The notes under the pieces were generated by a model. It ran no database searches. It saw only the letters and a list, made by a program, of their open reading frames with translations, and was not told where the DNA came from. Position numbers and translations under genes: made by a program. A stretch of DNA of 64,000 nucleotides, from NCBI GenBank assembly GCA_938075415.1, contig CALJHC010000003.1, forward strand, positions 1 to 64,000, in the 5' to 3' direction. Positions 47,309 to 58,111 of the stretch are shown here, piece by piece. Origin of the DNA: an uncultured Rubripirellula sp. GTDB lineage: Bacteria > Planctomycetota > Planctomycetia > Pirellulales > Pirellulaceae. The number at the start of each line of letters is the position of its first letter. Within the stretch, counting starts at the first letter, position 1.

Positions 47309-49417
47309 TCAATAGGTCCGCTGTAAACCAAAGTGGATACCATGCAAGAAAAAGGTCCGATATCGCAAATCAGGCGTGGGGCTAACCGCCCCGGTTAATG
47401 GATCAGACAAATTGACGGCCAAGTTGGGATCAATGGTTCCGCATGGTTGAATCGCATCTGTGACCGCAATCAGATGATACCCGAGTGTTAGATCCCAACC
47501 CTCATAGCGGTGCCATCCAAGCGTGGCATCCAGTTCGGGAACCCATGAAAAATGCTGATCGCTTAATCTTCCTGAATTGGTGCCGCGAACCAGCAGCCCC
47601 TCGGCCTCGGTTGAGGTCAACGCGTCAACTTGCGTCGTTGTTTCACCAACACGCAAGGCTTCACGACTCAGAGAACCAAAAGCTAATTTTGCTAAACCCT
47701 GAAATGACCACCACCCCTCGCGATAGTCCGCCTGCAATCCGAGTTGCGCGCCATGAAATTCATTTGCCGTTTGGAATTTATCCATCACCGAGATGGTCGA
47801 ACCAATGGGGGCAAAATCGTCATCCAGCGAGACTGAATCTGATTGAATACTAAGACGCTCGTTAAAACGCAGGAACTGATAGCCGTAAAGAACGTCCACT
47901 GTTGTCCCAAACCCTGCGCCAAGAAACTGACGAATTGATAGGTCTGCTCCAAACGCCTCACTGTAGGCGTCAATGTTAATTACCCCGTCGGCCCGACCAG
48001 GTGACGCAATCACCTGCGCCTCCGCAGTTGGTGAAAGCTCATCCGTTACATCCAAAAACGGCCTAAGAATCGTTGCATTCTGTGTTTGATCCTGCTGGTA
48101 ATCAAAGGCTTTTCTGCCTCCATACCATCCGCGACCAACGACTCCCACCGTCTGATCCCGGTTCAACCAATTACCAATTGTCAAACGGACCCCAGATCCC
48201 ATCCGTGTCAGGATGCGGTCTTCTCCCACCAACGTGACATCGGTTGTGTTTAGACCGTCGGACACCTCGGTGCTGACCAGTGCCGGCAGACGAATACCCC
48301 GACGCCACATCATCAAGTAATCAACTCCGCCAAACCACTGTTCATCTACTGAGAGAAGAGAGTTCAATGAAAAGTTAGCCAGTGCATTTTTTAGGCGACC
48401 ATCCTGACCACGGTAACCACCAATGGCGTCACACCCCAATGTGTCGCACTCAACATCGTGCTCCTCACATCCAAAGACACCACACCCAATTTCATCGCAA
48501 GAACTCATCTCGCAAGCATCACAACCATCGCAGGTTGAATCATGTGCTAATTCCGACACCCTTTTTCCAGCGAGCAGCGGTAACGTCGCGAAACGGGTAT
48601 ATCGTTCTAAGCCGATCCTGGCCGCAGATGCACTTTGGACCTCGTCCGTGTGCTCAGAAATCCTTGCAGGTTTGTCCGTCGTTGGATTCTCAACTTCCTC
48701 ATGAGAAACCTGCTGAACCAAATCATTCGGATAAATAATCCCCTCGGGTTTCACACTACTTTCGGAGGCCGTGCTAGTTGCAGTGCCTGACAATGGAGCA
48801 TTCGTGATCTGATCTCTCGCAATGAGATCAGCAAGTGTATTAGGGACGACTGGCTGCGAGTCACGGCCGTGACTCGACATTTTCTCTGCAACTTTTCGAG
48901 TCACTGCGTCCTCCAGGGCCACCTCCATGAGAGGGCGCCAACGGTTACCCTCCTCACCCGGTTTCAATAACTTTGCAGCTTGATCAGCATCAGCGACAAC
49001 TCGATGGGGAAGATGTTGATACGAAGCTTGTCGTCTCGCGTTATTTGCTTCCATGACCTCATTAGCTGAAATCATGTTCTTCATTGTTTGATGCGGTTGA
49101 CGATCATTGTTTTCCTTGGATTGAACCTTCGCTGCGGAAAGAGAGGACTTATTGGGCGCAGGAAGTAAAACGGGTGGGACACCAGCCTTCATTAAGCTCG
49201 GTTCACCATTGGTATCCAAAATCACAACAGGCGGCTGATAAGTGCCACGGTCGGGTCCCTTTTGACGTACTTGACCTTCAGCCCGAAGCGCAAACGCCAT
49301 CAATAAGATGGCCGCAGGAGTGAACGAACGCAGTCGATAAAGGCCCGTTAAGGAACTACCTCGCATGAGGGTCATCAAATTTCTTCCGTGAAACATGAAG
49401 TGTTGATTTGGAGCCAT
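47309..49417 (-). CDS. BBP7 family outer-membrane beta-barrel protein
   Basis: A 702-residue protein typical of planctomycetes. A signal region (hydrophobic FTPAAILLMAFAL, ~32-44) leads into a long, poorly ordered segment (~50-285). Then comes a cysteine-rich stretch with eight cysteines (~292-330: C-x2-C-x2-C-x4-C-x4-C-x4-C-x6-C-x4-C). The BBP7 barrel (~345-702) opens with EQWFGGVDYLMMWRRG and ends in a C-terminal aromatic residue (Tyr), as beta-barrel proteins often do. BBP7 proteins sit in the outer membrane; the role is unknown. The ATG at 49417 is used, with internal ATGs at 49396, 49375 and 49366 as alternatives closer to the signal region. Confidence 0.85.
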   Translation of the reverse strand: MAPNQHFMFHGRNLMTLMRGSSLTGLYRLRSFTPAAILLMAFALRAEGQVRQKGPDRGTYQPPVVILDTNGEPSLMKAGVPPVLLPAPNKSSLSAAKVQSKENNDRQPHQTMKNMISANEVMEANNARRQASYQHLPHRVVADADQAAKLLKPGEEGNRWRPLMEVALEDAVTRKVAEKMSSHGRDSQPVVPNTLADLIARDQITNAPLSGTATSTASESSVKPEGIIYPNDLVQQVSHEEVENPTTDKPARISEHTDEVQSASAARIGLERYTRFATLPLLAGKRVSELAHDSTCDGCDACEMSSCDEIGCGVFGCEEHDVECDTLGCDAIGGYRGQDGRLKNALANFSLNSLLSVDEQWFGGVDYLMMWRRGIRLPALVSTEVSDGLNTTDVTLVGEDRILTRMGSGVRLTIGNWLNRDQTVGVVGRGWYGGRKAFDYQQDQTQNATILRPFLDVTDELSPTAEAQVIASPGRADGVINIDAYSEAFGADLSIRQFLGAGFGTTVDVLYGYQFLRFNERLSIQSDSVSLDDDFAPIGSTISVMDKFQTANEFHGAQLGLQADYREGWWSFQGLAKLAFGSLSREALRVGETTTQVDALTSTEAEGLLVRGTNSGRLSDQHFSWVPELDATLGWHRYEGWDLTLGYHLIAVTDAIQPCGTIDPNLAVNLSDPLTGAVSPTPDLRYRTFFLHGIHFGLQRTY

Positions 49418-49525
49418 CGCAAAACGACGGAGGATACATCGTCTATCGACTGCGGGATCCTTAACGGTTGAGCATTTCTGGCAAAGTTTGACGGTCAGGT
49501 GCTTTTTCCTGCCACTGAGGAACCA

Positions 49526-50203
49526 TCAAACCCTTCTCTTACCCCATTGAGAAAACTGCCAAACAGCACGACTCCTAAGCTCCATCGCTGACAACCAACC
49601 ACCGCCATAGCAAAAGGTATCAAGGCATATGAGATGGCCAAAATCAACGACTTCACCATCAAGGTTGGCCGTATGGCCGACGATCGCGGTCTTGCCACTG
49701 AAATGTGGTTTCGGAATTTCCTTTTCCAAATGTTGCCAACGCAATGCCTCAGCGGACTGCTGGTCAATCGGTGCCGCAGGGTCATAGGATGCATGCGTGA
49801 GAAAAAATTCATCCAATTCGATGTAATCGTGTAATTGCGATACAAAGTCCTCATGCGATTTCGGCAAAAAACCATTAGGCCGTTTCACACCATAGCTCGC
49901 TAATGTTTCACGACCTCCGTAATCAAGCCAAGGTTTTGGCTTCATCTGACCGCTCAGCACGTTCAGCATCATCTGCTCGTGATTACCAAGAATTCCATAC
50001 CAGTTGGTCGTTTGAGCAAGTCGCAGTAAACGGTCGATCACACGTTTTGAATCATTCCCACGATCAATGTAATCACCGAGCGTGATGACGATGTCATTTA
50101 CACCCGGATTGAGATAATCCAGCAAAGAGTCCAAGGCACGCGAACAACCGTGAATATCACCGATCGCGTAAATCGAACCCCGGCCTTCAGTGGAGAGAAA
50201 CAA
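49526..50203 (-). CDS. PPP-family serine/threonine protein phosphatase
   Basis: A 225-residue metallophosphoesterase of the bacterial PPP type (like lambda phosphatase/PrpA). The three metal motifs are GDIHGCSRALDSL (~15-27), GDYIDRGNDSK (~43-53) and GNHEQMML (~72-79). A later His motif is THASYDP (~136). It probably removes phosphate from Ser/Thr/Tyr proteins or small molecules. The start is TTG with GAGG seven bases upstream; only this codon (or a CTG) fits, since a stop lies four codons back. Confidence 0.9.
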   Translation of the reverse strand: MFLSTEGRGSIYAIGDIHGCSRALDSLLDYLNPGVNDIVITLGDYIDRGNDSKRVIDRLLRLAQTTNWYGILGNHEQMMLNVLSGQMKPKPWLDYGGRETLASYGVKRPNGFLPKSHEDFVSQLHDYIELDEFFLTHASYDPAAPIDQQSAEALRWQHLEKEIPKPHFSGKTAIVGHTANLDGEVVDFGHLICLDTFCYGGGWLSAMELRSRAVWQFSQWGKRRV

Positions 50204-50737
50204 CGACAGACCTCACAAAAAGTCACAGAGGAAAAAGTTGCAGAGGAAAAAGTTGAACTGACGATCGCATCTCCTTTGCTCTCATCATCTAAAGAGCAAC
50301 GCGACATCTTAAAAGCAACGCTGCCTGATAGCGACACTAGGTAACGAAGCGAGACAACAGAAAAAACCCGCCCTTCGGGGGGATTGGAACATGCTCTCCT
50401 CACAAGGAAACAGGGCAAAAGGTCACCCGGAAACTTCTCAAGGAGACCGAGAGTCCAACCTTTGACATTCCAAACATAATAAACAAATGGAACTGAGTTG
50501 GCGATACACGCAGCTTCCTAACCTGACAATCAAAGAAGTCCACCACGCAAATTGGGTACGCATTGCCCTTTTTGGCGTTTTAACCGTAGCAAAAGTTCGC
50601 TAGGACTCAGGATAGCCATCCGATCTAAGTTGATAATTCGGTTCCGGTGGGCGACAATAGAGCGTCGCGGCGTTTCCTCAATTTCCGCTCCGGGAATCCA
50701 CTCCCAATAATTTCCCCTGCTACCCGCTGGATAACCG
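50204..50737. other. Divergent intergenic region
   Basis: About 530 bases between the phosphatase (-) and VWA protein (+) genes. It contains a direct repeat CAGAGGAAAAAGTTG (two copies at about 50225-50254) and a terminator-like hairpin on the minus strand (listed). No gene is supported. Confidence 0.5.
50361..50385 (-). terminator. Terminator-like hairpin ahead of the phosphatase gene
   Basis: On the minus strand CCCCCC-GAA-GGGCGGG forms an imperfect stem (one C-C mismatch) followed by TTTTTT (complement of 50361-50366). It faces the phosphatase gene, starting about 160 bp before it. No minus-strand gene lies upstream nearby, so it may act as a leader attenuator or stop antisense RNA. Confidence 0.4.
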
Positions 50738-52813
50738 ATGTCGACTCAGCAAAATCCTGATCAGACGACAACGCCTGTTCCCACCAACGATGAATCGGCG
50801 GATCAAGACGCTGCGGCTTGGGACAATGACATTTCAGAGGAGGAGGAGTCTTTCTTCGAAAATCGAGAGACGACCGCTTTAATCGGTAGCATGCTGGTGC
50901 ATTTGATCATCGTGCTCACGCTCGCATTGGTCCCGCTAAGGGCTCCGTTTGATGAAGAAGCCGTCGTCATTGTGTCTCCACCACAATATGAGCAGGAGAA
51001 GATCGAAGAAATCATAGACGAGGTCACCTACAGCGATCTTCCGCAGGTCAAAGTTGGTGCCAACAGTGTGGCTGATTCCGAAATGGCAGAAGCATCCGCA
51101 GAAATGTTTGCAGAAGTTTCGGAGATACCCAATCCAATCGATCTCGAGCCAACGGATCTCGGCCAGATCATGGTCGATAAGATGTTCCAGGATGCGGTGG
51201 CACCACTCGACAAACTTACCAACCAAAAAGGAAAGGTAGGGCAAGGTACTGAAGGTGCAGCCGGAGCGGTGGACCGAATCACATTTGAAATCCTGAAAAT
51301 GCTCGAAGAACGACCGACTATGGTTGTCTGGCTATTTGATCAGAGCGGTTCGCTTCATCGACAACGACGAGAAATTCGTGATCGATTTGACCGTATCTAC
51401 ACCGAACTGGGAATTGCCGAGCAGAGCGGGGCCAAGGGGTTCCGAAAAAACGCAAACGAAGTTCCATTGTTGACCTCAATTGTTGGATTCGGCAGCGGTG
51501 TTAATCTCTTCACTGAAGAACCAACCGATGACCTCAATGAGATTAAATCGATTGTTGACAATATCGAAGTGGATTCTTCGGGCGAAGAAAAAGTCTTCTC
51601 AGCCATCTCCTCCGCGGCTGACAAGTACAAAAGCTTGCGCCGAAACCGCTCAAGCCGAGGCCCACAACGTAACTTGCTTTTTGTCGTGGTCACTGACGAG
51701 CGAGGCGATGACCCCAACATGCTGGAAGTAGCGGTTGACGATTGCCGAAAATGGGGCATTCCTGTTTACGTCATCGGAGTACCCGCTCCATTTGGTCGGG
51801 AACATTCTTTGGTGAAGTACGTTGACCCCGATCCCAAATACGACCAATCACCGCAATGGGCGCAAGTCGATCAGGGACCTGAAACGTTTTTACCAGAACG
51901 AGTCCAAGTAGGCTTTACCGGCAACTTTGAACAGGAACCGGTCATCGACAGCGGATTCGGCCCCTACGCTTTGACTCGACTCTGTTATGAAACCGGCGGG
52001 ATCTATTTCACCGTCCACCCAAACCGCAATGTCAGTCGTCAGGTCAGACGCAATGAAATCGACGAGTACGCCTCGGACATGAAGTACTTCTTCGATCCCA
52101 ACGCGATGGGTCGCTACCGGCCCGACTACTTGGCTCCCGAGGATTACGTTTCCATGGTGAAGGCCAGTCCGCTGCGAAGCGCATTGGTCAATGCGGCGCA
52201 AATGAGACCGGCAACCGGTATTACCCGTCCGAGAACTCGGTTTGTCAAAACAGGTGAAGCCCAGTTAGTTGGGGAATTAACAACTGCTCAACAGGATGCA
52301 GCGAAACTGGAACCAACACTCATCCGCATGGCCGATGTCCTGGAACCGGGAATGGCGTCACGGGATACAGAGGAAAGCCTTCGGTGGAAAGCTGGTTTTG
52401 ACCTGGCCATGGGCAGAGTGCTGGCCCAAAAGGTCCGAACAGAGACCTACAATGCCATGCTCGCGAAAGCCAAACGAGGCATGAACTTCGAAGATGAGAA
52501 CAGTAACACTTGGGTACTTGTTCCAAGTGATGAGATCTCAGTGGGAAGCAAATGGGTTAGTGAAGCGAAAAAAGCTCGCGAGTTACTTCAAAGCGTCGTT
52601 ACTCAACATGCGGGAACGCCTTGGGCATTGCTTGCGAAACAAGAACTCGATGTTTCAATTGGCTGGGAATGGAAGGAAGAGCAAACAGAAATGAACCCCC
52701 CCGCTCCCAATCGGCCCGGCAATAACAATAACAACCCGCCACCTCGTCCACCCAGTGATGACAAGGCTCGAATGATTAAGAAGGCACCGAAACGACCGAT
52801 TCCCAAATTATAG
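50738..52813 (+). CDS. Membrane-anchored von Willebrand A domain protein
   Basis: A 691-residue protein: acidic N-terminal tail, one membrane helix (about 47-67), a periplasmic linker, then a VWA domain with the MIDAS metal motif DQSGS (201-205) and VVVTDERGDD (~316-325, later metal/ligand residues). After it comes a C-terminal part (~430-691) ending in a Pro/Asn-rich low-complexity tail with PPAPNRPGNNNNNPPPRPP. VWA domains bind protein partners through Mg2+. The N-terminal layout resembles TonB-type anchors, but no energy-coupling partner genes are nearby. Role unknown. Confidence 0.88.
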   Translation: MSTQQNPDQTTTPVPTNDESADQDAAAWDNDISEEEESFFENRETTALIGSMLVHLIIVLTLALVPLRAPFDEEAVVIVSPPQYEQEKIEEIIDEVTYSDLPQVKVGANSVADSEMAEASAEMFAEVSEIPNPIDLEPTDLGQIMVDKMFQDAVAPLDKLTNQKGKVGQGTEGAAGAVDRITFEILKMLEERPTMVVWLFDQSGSLHRQRREIRDRFDRIYTELGIAEQSGAKGFRKNANEVPLLTSIVGFGSGVNLFTEEPTDDLNEIKSIVDNIEVDSSGEEKVFSAISSAADKYKSLRRNRSSRGPQRNLLFVVVTDERGDDPNMLEVAVDDCRKWGIPVYVIGVPAPFGREHSLVKYVDPDPKYDQSPQWAQVDQGPETFLPERVQVGFTGNFEQEPVIDSGFGPYALTRLCYETGGIYFTVHPNRNVSRQVRRNEIDEYASDMKYFFDPNAMGRYRPDYLAPEDYVSMVKASPLRSALVNAAQMRPATGITRPRTRFVKTGEAQLVGELTTAQQDAAKLEPTLIRMADVLEPGMASRDTEESLRWKAGFDLAMGRVLAQKVRTETYNAMLAKAKRGMNFEDENSNTWVLVPSDEISVGSKWVSEAKKARELLQSVVTQHAGTPWALLAKQELDVSIGWEWKEEQTEMNPPAPNRPGNNNNNPPPRPPSDDKARMIKKAPKRPIPKL

Positions 52814-53845
52814 GGGTCAGCGTCTTATAGGGGCAGCGTCGAATCCTTGTCACTGACATCCGGTGATCATTGCGTCGCAAGCCTTTATTCTGGCCACGAC
52901 TCAAATAGCTTGACGCACACAATTTGGCTAGCCAAGTTTCTTCCTTGGCGGTTCATGAGGCCTCCGCATTTCGGCAACGCCCCTCATCGCTCGATGAAGG
53001 TGATTGCGCGAGATGATTGCGCAAAATGATTGCGTTACGAAAGAAATCATCGAAGCTCTTTCAAACGCCGCAGGAATGCACGTTCAACTCGTCATCCCGG
53101 CCATCCTTCAAATCTCGACTGCTCGACTCAAATCACAGGCGGATTGACCAACCTGCTCTTGGTAACACCCAATCAAATCGCTTGCGTCTGAACGAATACA
53201 ACGCATCGGATCCTTCAAAATACCAACAGGATCAAATAGTGCCTTCTGGCCAATAGCGAAATTGCATACCCAAACGATTGGCATCAAGGCAATTCACTTT
53301 TTGCCTTCGATTCAAGACCCGGAACCTTATTCCCCTAGGATAGATCTACGACACACCTCGGATACATCTACGACACACCTCCGGCAGGAATCATCCCAAT
53401 CCCTGGCAGAATGAATCATCTTCTTGATCAATCGAGGCTGACGGACTGCTTTCAACCAGTGACATCAAATCATTTGCCTAGCCAGCAGACGCTTCATCAC
53501 GAAAAAAACAGGATCTTCAAAGATCACGATCACAAACCGCTGCCAGACAAAGCCAAGCAGACCGAACCGCACCAGATGCCGTAAGATGACGCCTTTGAGC
53601 AAGAATCAAGCGCAACTCTGACACTACGCTCCGCAGTACTTCCACCTATCACTGGGCGAGCCTCATTGAGGCCGCTATGGCGATAAATCGCTGCAATCCC
53701 TCTTCAACAAAACTGGCACAGTTGGGACGTTGCAACAAAGTGAACAATCATGGGCTGCAACCGCCAGCAAACCAATTGGCGTTGATCCTTGGATGGATGC
53801 TAAAAGTTGTTCTTCAGCATCAGGGAATCTCGAAGAGATCGGCTA
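52814..53845. other. 1-kb spacer between convergent genes, no gene
   Basis: No reading frame here shows a domain, signal or ribosome site. The 16-bp sequence ATCTACGACACACCTC occurs twice (53344-53359 and 53366-53381). GATTGCG-type short repeats lie near 53000-53035. A small hairpin GCCTC-ATT-GAGGC lies near 53660. The length and lack of genes suggest decayed sequence. Confidence 0.55.
53344..53381. repeat. Direct repeat, 16 bp, two copies
   Basis: ATCTACGACACACCTC occurs at 53344-53359 and 53366-53381, a 22-bp period, in the gene-free spacer downstream of gyrA. Confidence 0.85.
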
Positions 53846-56611
53846 TTACGATTCCTTCACGTCATCGTCCGTTTTTTGCTCCGAACTATCAGCCGCCACT
53901 GCGGGCGTGTCACCCTCAGGTTGATCAGCACCTTCAACGACTTCGTCAGCATCTTCCTCTGGCGGAACACGAACAACGGCAATCAATTGATCACCTTGAT
54001 CAACATTCATAATTCGAACGCCCTGAGTGTTACGACCGATGACACCAATATCAGCGGCTTTTATTCGTTGAATCTTACCCTTTGCGGTCATCATGAAGAC
54101 TTCGTCTTCATCAGTAACTCTGGCGATACCAATCACTTCGCCGTTTCGCTCGCTGGTTCGAATATCTCGAACACCTTTACCACCACGTTTCTGCGTACGA
54201 TATCGCGAACTGGAGGACCCCGAATCTTCTTCAGGCTCAGCTTCCTCGACGCCCGACAACGCATTAGGCCCGAAGGCGGTTCGTTTGCCGTGTCCGTTCT
54301 CGCAAACCGTCAGCAGGCTTGCACTTGGGTCCGCTACCACCATACCGACCACTCGATCTCCCGCCAGCAATGAAACGCCTTTGACACCCGAGGTGTTTCG
54401 GCCCATTGGGCGAGCGTCCGACTCCCGAAAACGGATTGCCATACCCTTCGCGGTGACGAGAATCACTTCGTCCCCGGGGCCAACAACTGCCGCATCCACC
54501 AACTCATCACCCTCACGCAGTTTAATGGCGATGATGCCACCACGCTTAGGACGACTATATTGCTCGAGCGGGGTCTTTTTCACCAAGCCACTTCGGGTGG
54601 CCATCACAACGTAGTAACCTTCTTGGTCAAAATCACGAATCGCCAAGCATTCCGCTACCTTCTCGTCTTCTTCCAAATTGAGCAGATTAACAATCGCACG
54701 TCCCTTGCTGTCACGCGCCAATTGAGGAAGGTCATAAACTTTCTGCCATCGCACTTTCCCCGCCGTTGTCAGGAACAGCAAGTAGGCATGAGTGCTTGCG
54801 ACAAAAAGATGATTGATCGGATCTTCCTCATCCGTCTTTGCTCCCTTGAGCCCCTTACCGCCACGACGTTGCGTGTTGTAAACACTCGAGGGCGTCCGTT
54901 TGATATACCCCTGGTGTGAGATCGAGACGACCATTGTCTCTTCGGTAATCAAATCTTCGAGATTAATGTTACCGAGTTCCTCTAACGAAATCTCGGTTCG
55001 ACGATTGTCTCCAAATCGACGCTTCACTTCCTCAAGATCGTCCTTGATGATGCCGTAAATTCGTTCTGAACTGGCAAGGATGTCGACGTAATCGGCGATT
55101 TCTGCAAGCAAACTTGAATGCTCGTCAGTCAATTTCTCTTGCTCAAGATTAACTAACTGACCGAGCCGCATCCTCAGAATCTCATCGGTCTGAACGCTGG
55201 TCAAAGTGTAGGCCGGCGCGTCACCTCGCTCGAGAACAAATTGACTGAACCCATCTTCACCAAGAGCTCGCTGCATCATTGCCGCTGGGCATTCTATTCC
55301 CATCAAACGCTGCTTAGCTTCGGCCTGCGTTCGACTCTCACGAATTGTCTGGATAATCTGATCAATGTTAGCGAGTGCTAACAAAAGACCCTCGACAGTG
55401 TGCTTTCGACGCCTGGCGCGGGCGAGCAAGAACTGTGTACGGCGGCGTATCACATTCACTCGATGCCGAATGAACTCCGTCAACATCTCCTTGAGCGTTA
55501 ATTCTCGAGGCTTCCCGTCGACCAAAGCGAGAAAAATGATCGAAAAGGTCGTCTGCAGCGGCGAAAACTGATAAAGCTGATTGAGGACAACATCAGGGTC
55601 CGCGTCACGCTTCAACTCAATCACTAACCGGACCGGTTCTTTGAGATCACTCTCGTCGCGGATCCCGGAAATACCTTTGATCTTATCGCCGTTGACCAAC
55701 TCGGCGATTTTCTTAACCACGCCGTCGCGAGTCTGCTGATAGGGGATCTCTGAGACGATGATCCGTGAACGAGTCCCTTTTTTCTCCTCGATCGAACAGC
55801 GAGCCCGCAAAACGATCGTGCTGCGTCCGGTTTGATAACCTCGCCAGATACCCGAGCGACCACAAATAATCCCACCAGTCGGGAAGTCTGGACCGGGAAC
55901 AATCTCAAATAGTTCTTGGTTGGTCATCTCCGGTCGGTCGACCAACGCAATGATCGCATCACAAACCTCGGTTGGATTGTGCGGAGGAATGCTGGTTGCC
56001 ATTCCCACTGCGATCCCACCAGAACCATTCACCAGCAGGCTGGGGAATTTACTCGGTAAAACAGTGGGCTCGGTTCTCGCTTCATCATAGGTCGGGATGT
56101 AATCGACGGTATCGAGCTTGATGTCCTCGAGCATCGCAGCAGCGACAGCACTGAGCCTCGCCTCGGTATATCGCATCGCAGCAGGAGGCAAACCGGCAAT
56201 GCTGCCAAAATTACCCTGCTTGTCGATTAACATTCGACGCATGTTCCATTCCTGGGCCATGCGTACGAGCGTCGGATAGATGACGCTTTCACCATGCGGG
56301 TGGTAGTTACCAGAGGTGTCACCAGAGATTTTCGCACACTTGACGCGTTTGCTGCCTGGGCCAAGATTCAGATCGTTCATCGCCACCAAGATTCGCCGCT
56401 GGCTTGGTTTCAGCCCGTCACGAACATCCGGCAACGCTCGACTGACAATGACACTCATTGCGTAGGTCAGGTAACTATCCCTCAGCTCATCCTCGATTGG
56501 CATATCGAGCATTCGAAAAGCACCGGGACCCGTCCCAGAACCACCGCTTTCTGAACTGGAAGCCGAGTCGCCTGACACGCCATTTGGATCGTTACTGTCG
56601 TCGTCAGCCAA
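53846..56611 (-). CDS. gyrA: DNA gyrase subunit A
   Basis: A 921-residue type II topoisomerase A subunit that cuts and rejoins DNA for negative supercoiling. The N-terminal 35 residues are Ser/Gly-rich. The active tyrosine is Tyr148 in [11 protein letters not shown]. The GyrA box [10 protein letters not shown] (~570) marks gyrase rather than topoisomerase IV, and six-bladed propeller motifs run to the end. In the quinolone region, residues 104-120 read [18 protein letters not shown]. coli Asp82 is Glu108, Ser83 is kept as Ser109, and Asp87 is Pro113. The C-terminus has an acidic Glu/Asp-rich tail. gyrB is not in the window. Confidence 0.97.
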   Translation of the reverse strand: MADDDSNDPNGVSGDSASSSESGGSGTGPGAFRMLDMPIEDELRDSYLTYAMSVIVSRALPDVRDGLKPSQRRILVAMNDLNLGPGSKRVKCAKISGDTSGNYHPHGESVIYPTLVRMAQEWNMRRMLIDKQGNFGSIAGLPPAAMRYTEARLSAVAAAMLEDIKLDTVDYIPTYDEARTEPTVLPSKFPSLLVNGSGGIAVGMATSIPPHNPTEVCDAIIALVDRPEMTNQELFEIVPGPDFPTGGIICGRSGIWRGYQTGRSTIVLRARCSIEEKKGTRSRIIVSEIPYQQTRDGVVKKIAELVNGDKIKGISGIRDESDLKEPVRLVIELKRDADPDVVLNQLYQFSPLQTTFSIIFLALVDGKPRELTLKEMLTEFIRHRVNVIRRRTQFLLARARRRKHTVEGLLLALANIDQIIQTIRESRTQAEAKQRLMGIECPAAMMQRALGEDGFSQFVLERGDAPAYTLTSVQTDEILRMRLGQLVNLEQEKLTDEHSSLLAEIADYVDILASSERIYGIIKDDLEEVKRRFGDNRRTEISLEELGNINLEDLITEETMVVSISHQGYIKRTPSSVYNTQRRGGKGLKGAKTDEEDPINHLFVASTHAYLLFLTTAGKVRWQKVYDLPQLARDSKGRAIVNLLNLEEDEKVAECLAIRDFDQEGYYVVMATRSGLVKKTPLEQYSRPKRGGIIAIKLREGDELVDAAVVGPGDEVILVTAKGMAIRFRESDARPMGRNTSGVKGVSLLAGDRVVGMVVADPSASLLTVCENGHGKRTAFGPNALSGVEEAEPEEDSGSSSSRYRTQKRGGKGVRDIRTSERNGEVIGIARVTDEDEVFMMTAKGKIQRIKAADIGVIGRNTQGVRIMNVDQGDQLIAVVRVPPEEDADEVVEGADQPEGDTPAVAADSSEQKTDDDVKES

Positions 56612-57034
56612 TGGGAATATCCTAAGATGAGAGAGAGTCGGACCGCTGGTAGAAACGGCCCCTCATTAACCCCCAAATTCTATCGCATTTATCTCCCAGC
56701 CACAACGACCCAAAACGATCGCAACGGCCTCGCAACTCGTTACACATCAGCAACTTGCGAACAGGGCAATGCGGCAAGACCTGAATAAGAAAAGGCACTG
56801 CCTGGAACCGGTGGTGACCGTGGCTGAACCAACCCATGCCCCACCCCCAAACGCAGAGGCAAATGCCCCCACTTGGCGGTCAGTAATTGCCTGTCTCCAT
56901 TAATCCTGAAGCTGCCTGAGAATCGATGCGGGGCCAAAGACCAAAGGCCAAAGACCGGAGCATGCAGAAGGACGTGCAAGCCCTTAGTAAGTGCTTCCTA
57001 TAAACACGCCAACGATCAATGGTCGTTGGGGCGT
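56612..57034. other. Intergenic region upstream of gyrA
   Basis: About 420 bases between gyrA (-) and kdgK (-). It holds the kdgK terminator-like hairpin at 57009-57029 and presumably the gyrA promoter, which I cannot place reliably. No gene is supported. Confidence 0.5.
57009..57029 (-). terminator. Hairpin after kdgK
   Basis: CCAACGA (57009-57015) and TCGTTGG (57023-57029) pair over a 7-nt loop, starting 6 nt after the kdgK stop on the minus strand. The following GTGTTTATA gives only a weak T-tract. Confidence 0.45.
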
Positions 57035-58111
57035 CTATCGCTTCACTCGCGCGTTACCATCCCAGATACTCCAAACCTGATCCTCATCCGCGGGCTGGCC
57101 GTAATCGGTGTACATCGTGGCAGCTAAAGCGCCGGTGGCCCAACCGAATTGTGTGCTCTTTTCCGCATCCCATTGGCTCAGAACCCCGTAGAGCAGACCA
57201 CCTACGAAGCCATCACCACCACCAATCCGATCCAGCACCCCAATCTCTCGTGGCTTCACTACGTGCCAATCTTCGCCGCTGGAAACAATCGCTCCCCACA
57301 TGTGCGAATTGGCGCTCTCGACTTCCCGAAGCGTTGTCGCAAACAGACTGGCGTTGGAATACTGCTGCTTGACTCGCTGAATCATTTCTTTGAAACCGTC
57401 AATTTTGGCACCGATGTCTTCGCCACCAGCTTCAGGACCTTCGATATCAAGGCACAGCTGAAAGTCCTCTTCGTTCCCAATCAAAATATCAGACAGACTT
57501 GCGATTTCCTTGAAAGCCGCAGAAAGTTCCGCCTCACGTCCAGCCCAGAACGACGCACGATGGTTCAAGTCAAACGAGATCCGAGCGCCATGTTTTTTGG
57601 CAGCCCGGGCGATCTCGAGGCAAAATTCACTCGCATCCTCAGACAACGCCGCGATCAACCCAGACATGTGAACAATCTTCGCTCCCTCGTCGCGAAAAAT
57701 CCGATCCATATCAAAGTACTTTACATTCAAGAACCGACCAACTTCACCCGCTCGGTCGTTCTGCACACGTGGACCACGTGTGCCCCACCCGCTGTCGGCC
57801 ATGTTGATCTGATGCCGAACACCCCAAGGAGTATCCTGATCAAATTCTGGTCCTTCGTAATCCATATGCCGACGAGCCAAATCATCCTTGATAAAACGGG
57901 CAACAGGACTCTCTTTGACAAACGCTGTCAAGATTTTCACAGGTAAGCCCAAGAACGACGAGACACTACCGACATTTGACTCAGCGCTGGTCGCCTGCAT
58001 TTTGAATGTATCGCTGCAGTGAAATGGCTGGTGATCAACCGGCGTCAAGCGAGTTCCCATGCTTGTTGGAATGACCAACGAATACTTTGCATCTTCACGT
58101 AATTCAATCAT
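57035..58111 (-). CDS. kdgK: PfkB-family sugar kinase, probably 2-keto-3-deoxygluconate kinase
   Basis: A 358-residue ribokinase-fold enzyme. The PfkB signature is DRIGGGDGFVGGLLYGVL (~306-323), whose last Asp is the catalytic base. FDLNHRASFW (~190) and ILIGNEEDF (~215) match the family. It should phosphorylate 2-keto-3-deoxygluconate to KDPG. The start at 58111 is supported by GAGGAAG seven bases upstream; the longer frame to 58174 adds 21 residues with no such site. An inverted repeat (58233-58262) lies upstream. The gene follows an SDR dehydrogenase of the uronate type on the same strand, which fits a hexuronate breakdown route ending in KDPG. Confidence 0.82.
   Translation of the reverse strand: MIELREDAKYSLVIPTSMGTRLTPVDHQPFHCSDTFKMQATSAESNVGSVSSFLGLPVKILTAFVKESPVARFIKDDLARRHMDYEGPEFDQDTPWGVRHQINMADSGWGTRGPRVQNDRAGEVGRFLNVKYFDMDRIFRDEGAKIVHMSGLIAALSEDASEFCLEIARAAKKHGARISFDLNHRASFWAGREAELSAAFKEIASLSDILIGNEEDFQLCLDIEGPEAGGEDIGAKIDGFKEMIQRVKQQYSNASLFATTLREVESANSHMWGAIVSSGEDWHVVKPREIGVLDRIGGGDGFVGGLLYGVLSQWDAEKSTQFGWATGALAATMYTDYGQPADEDQVWSIWDGNARVKR

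Noticed and set aside
53677-54373. Plus-strand frames at the gyrA 3' end
   Set aside because: Antisense to gyrA, no domain.
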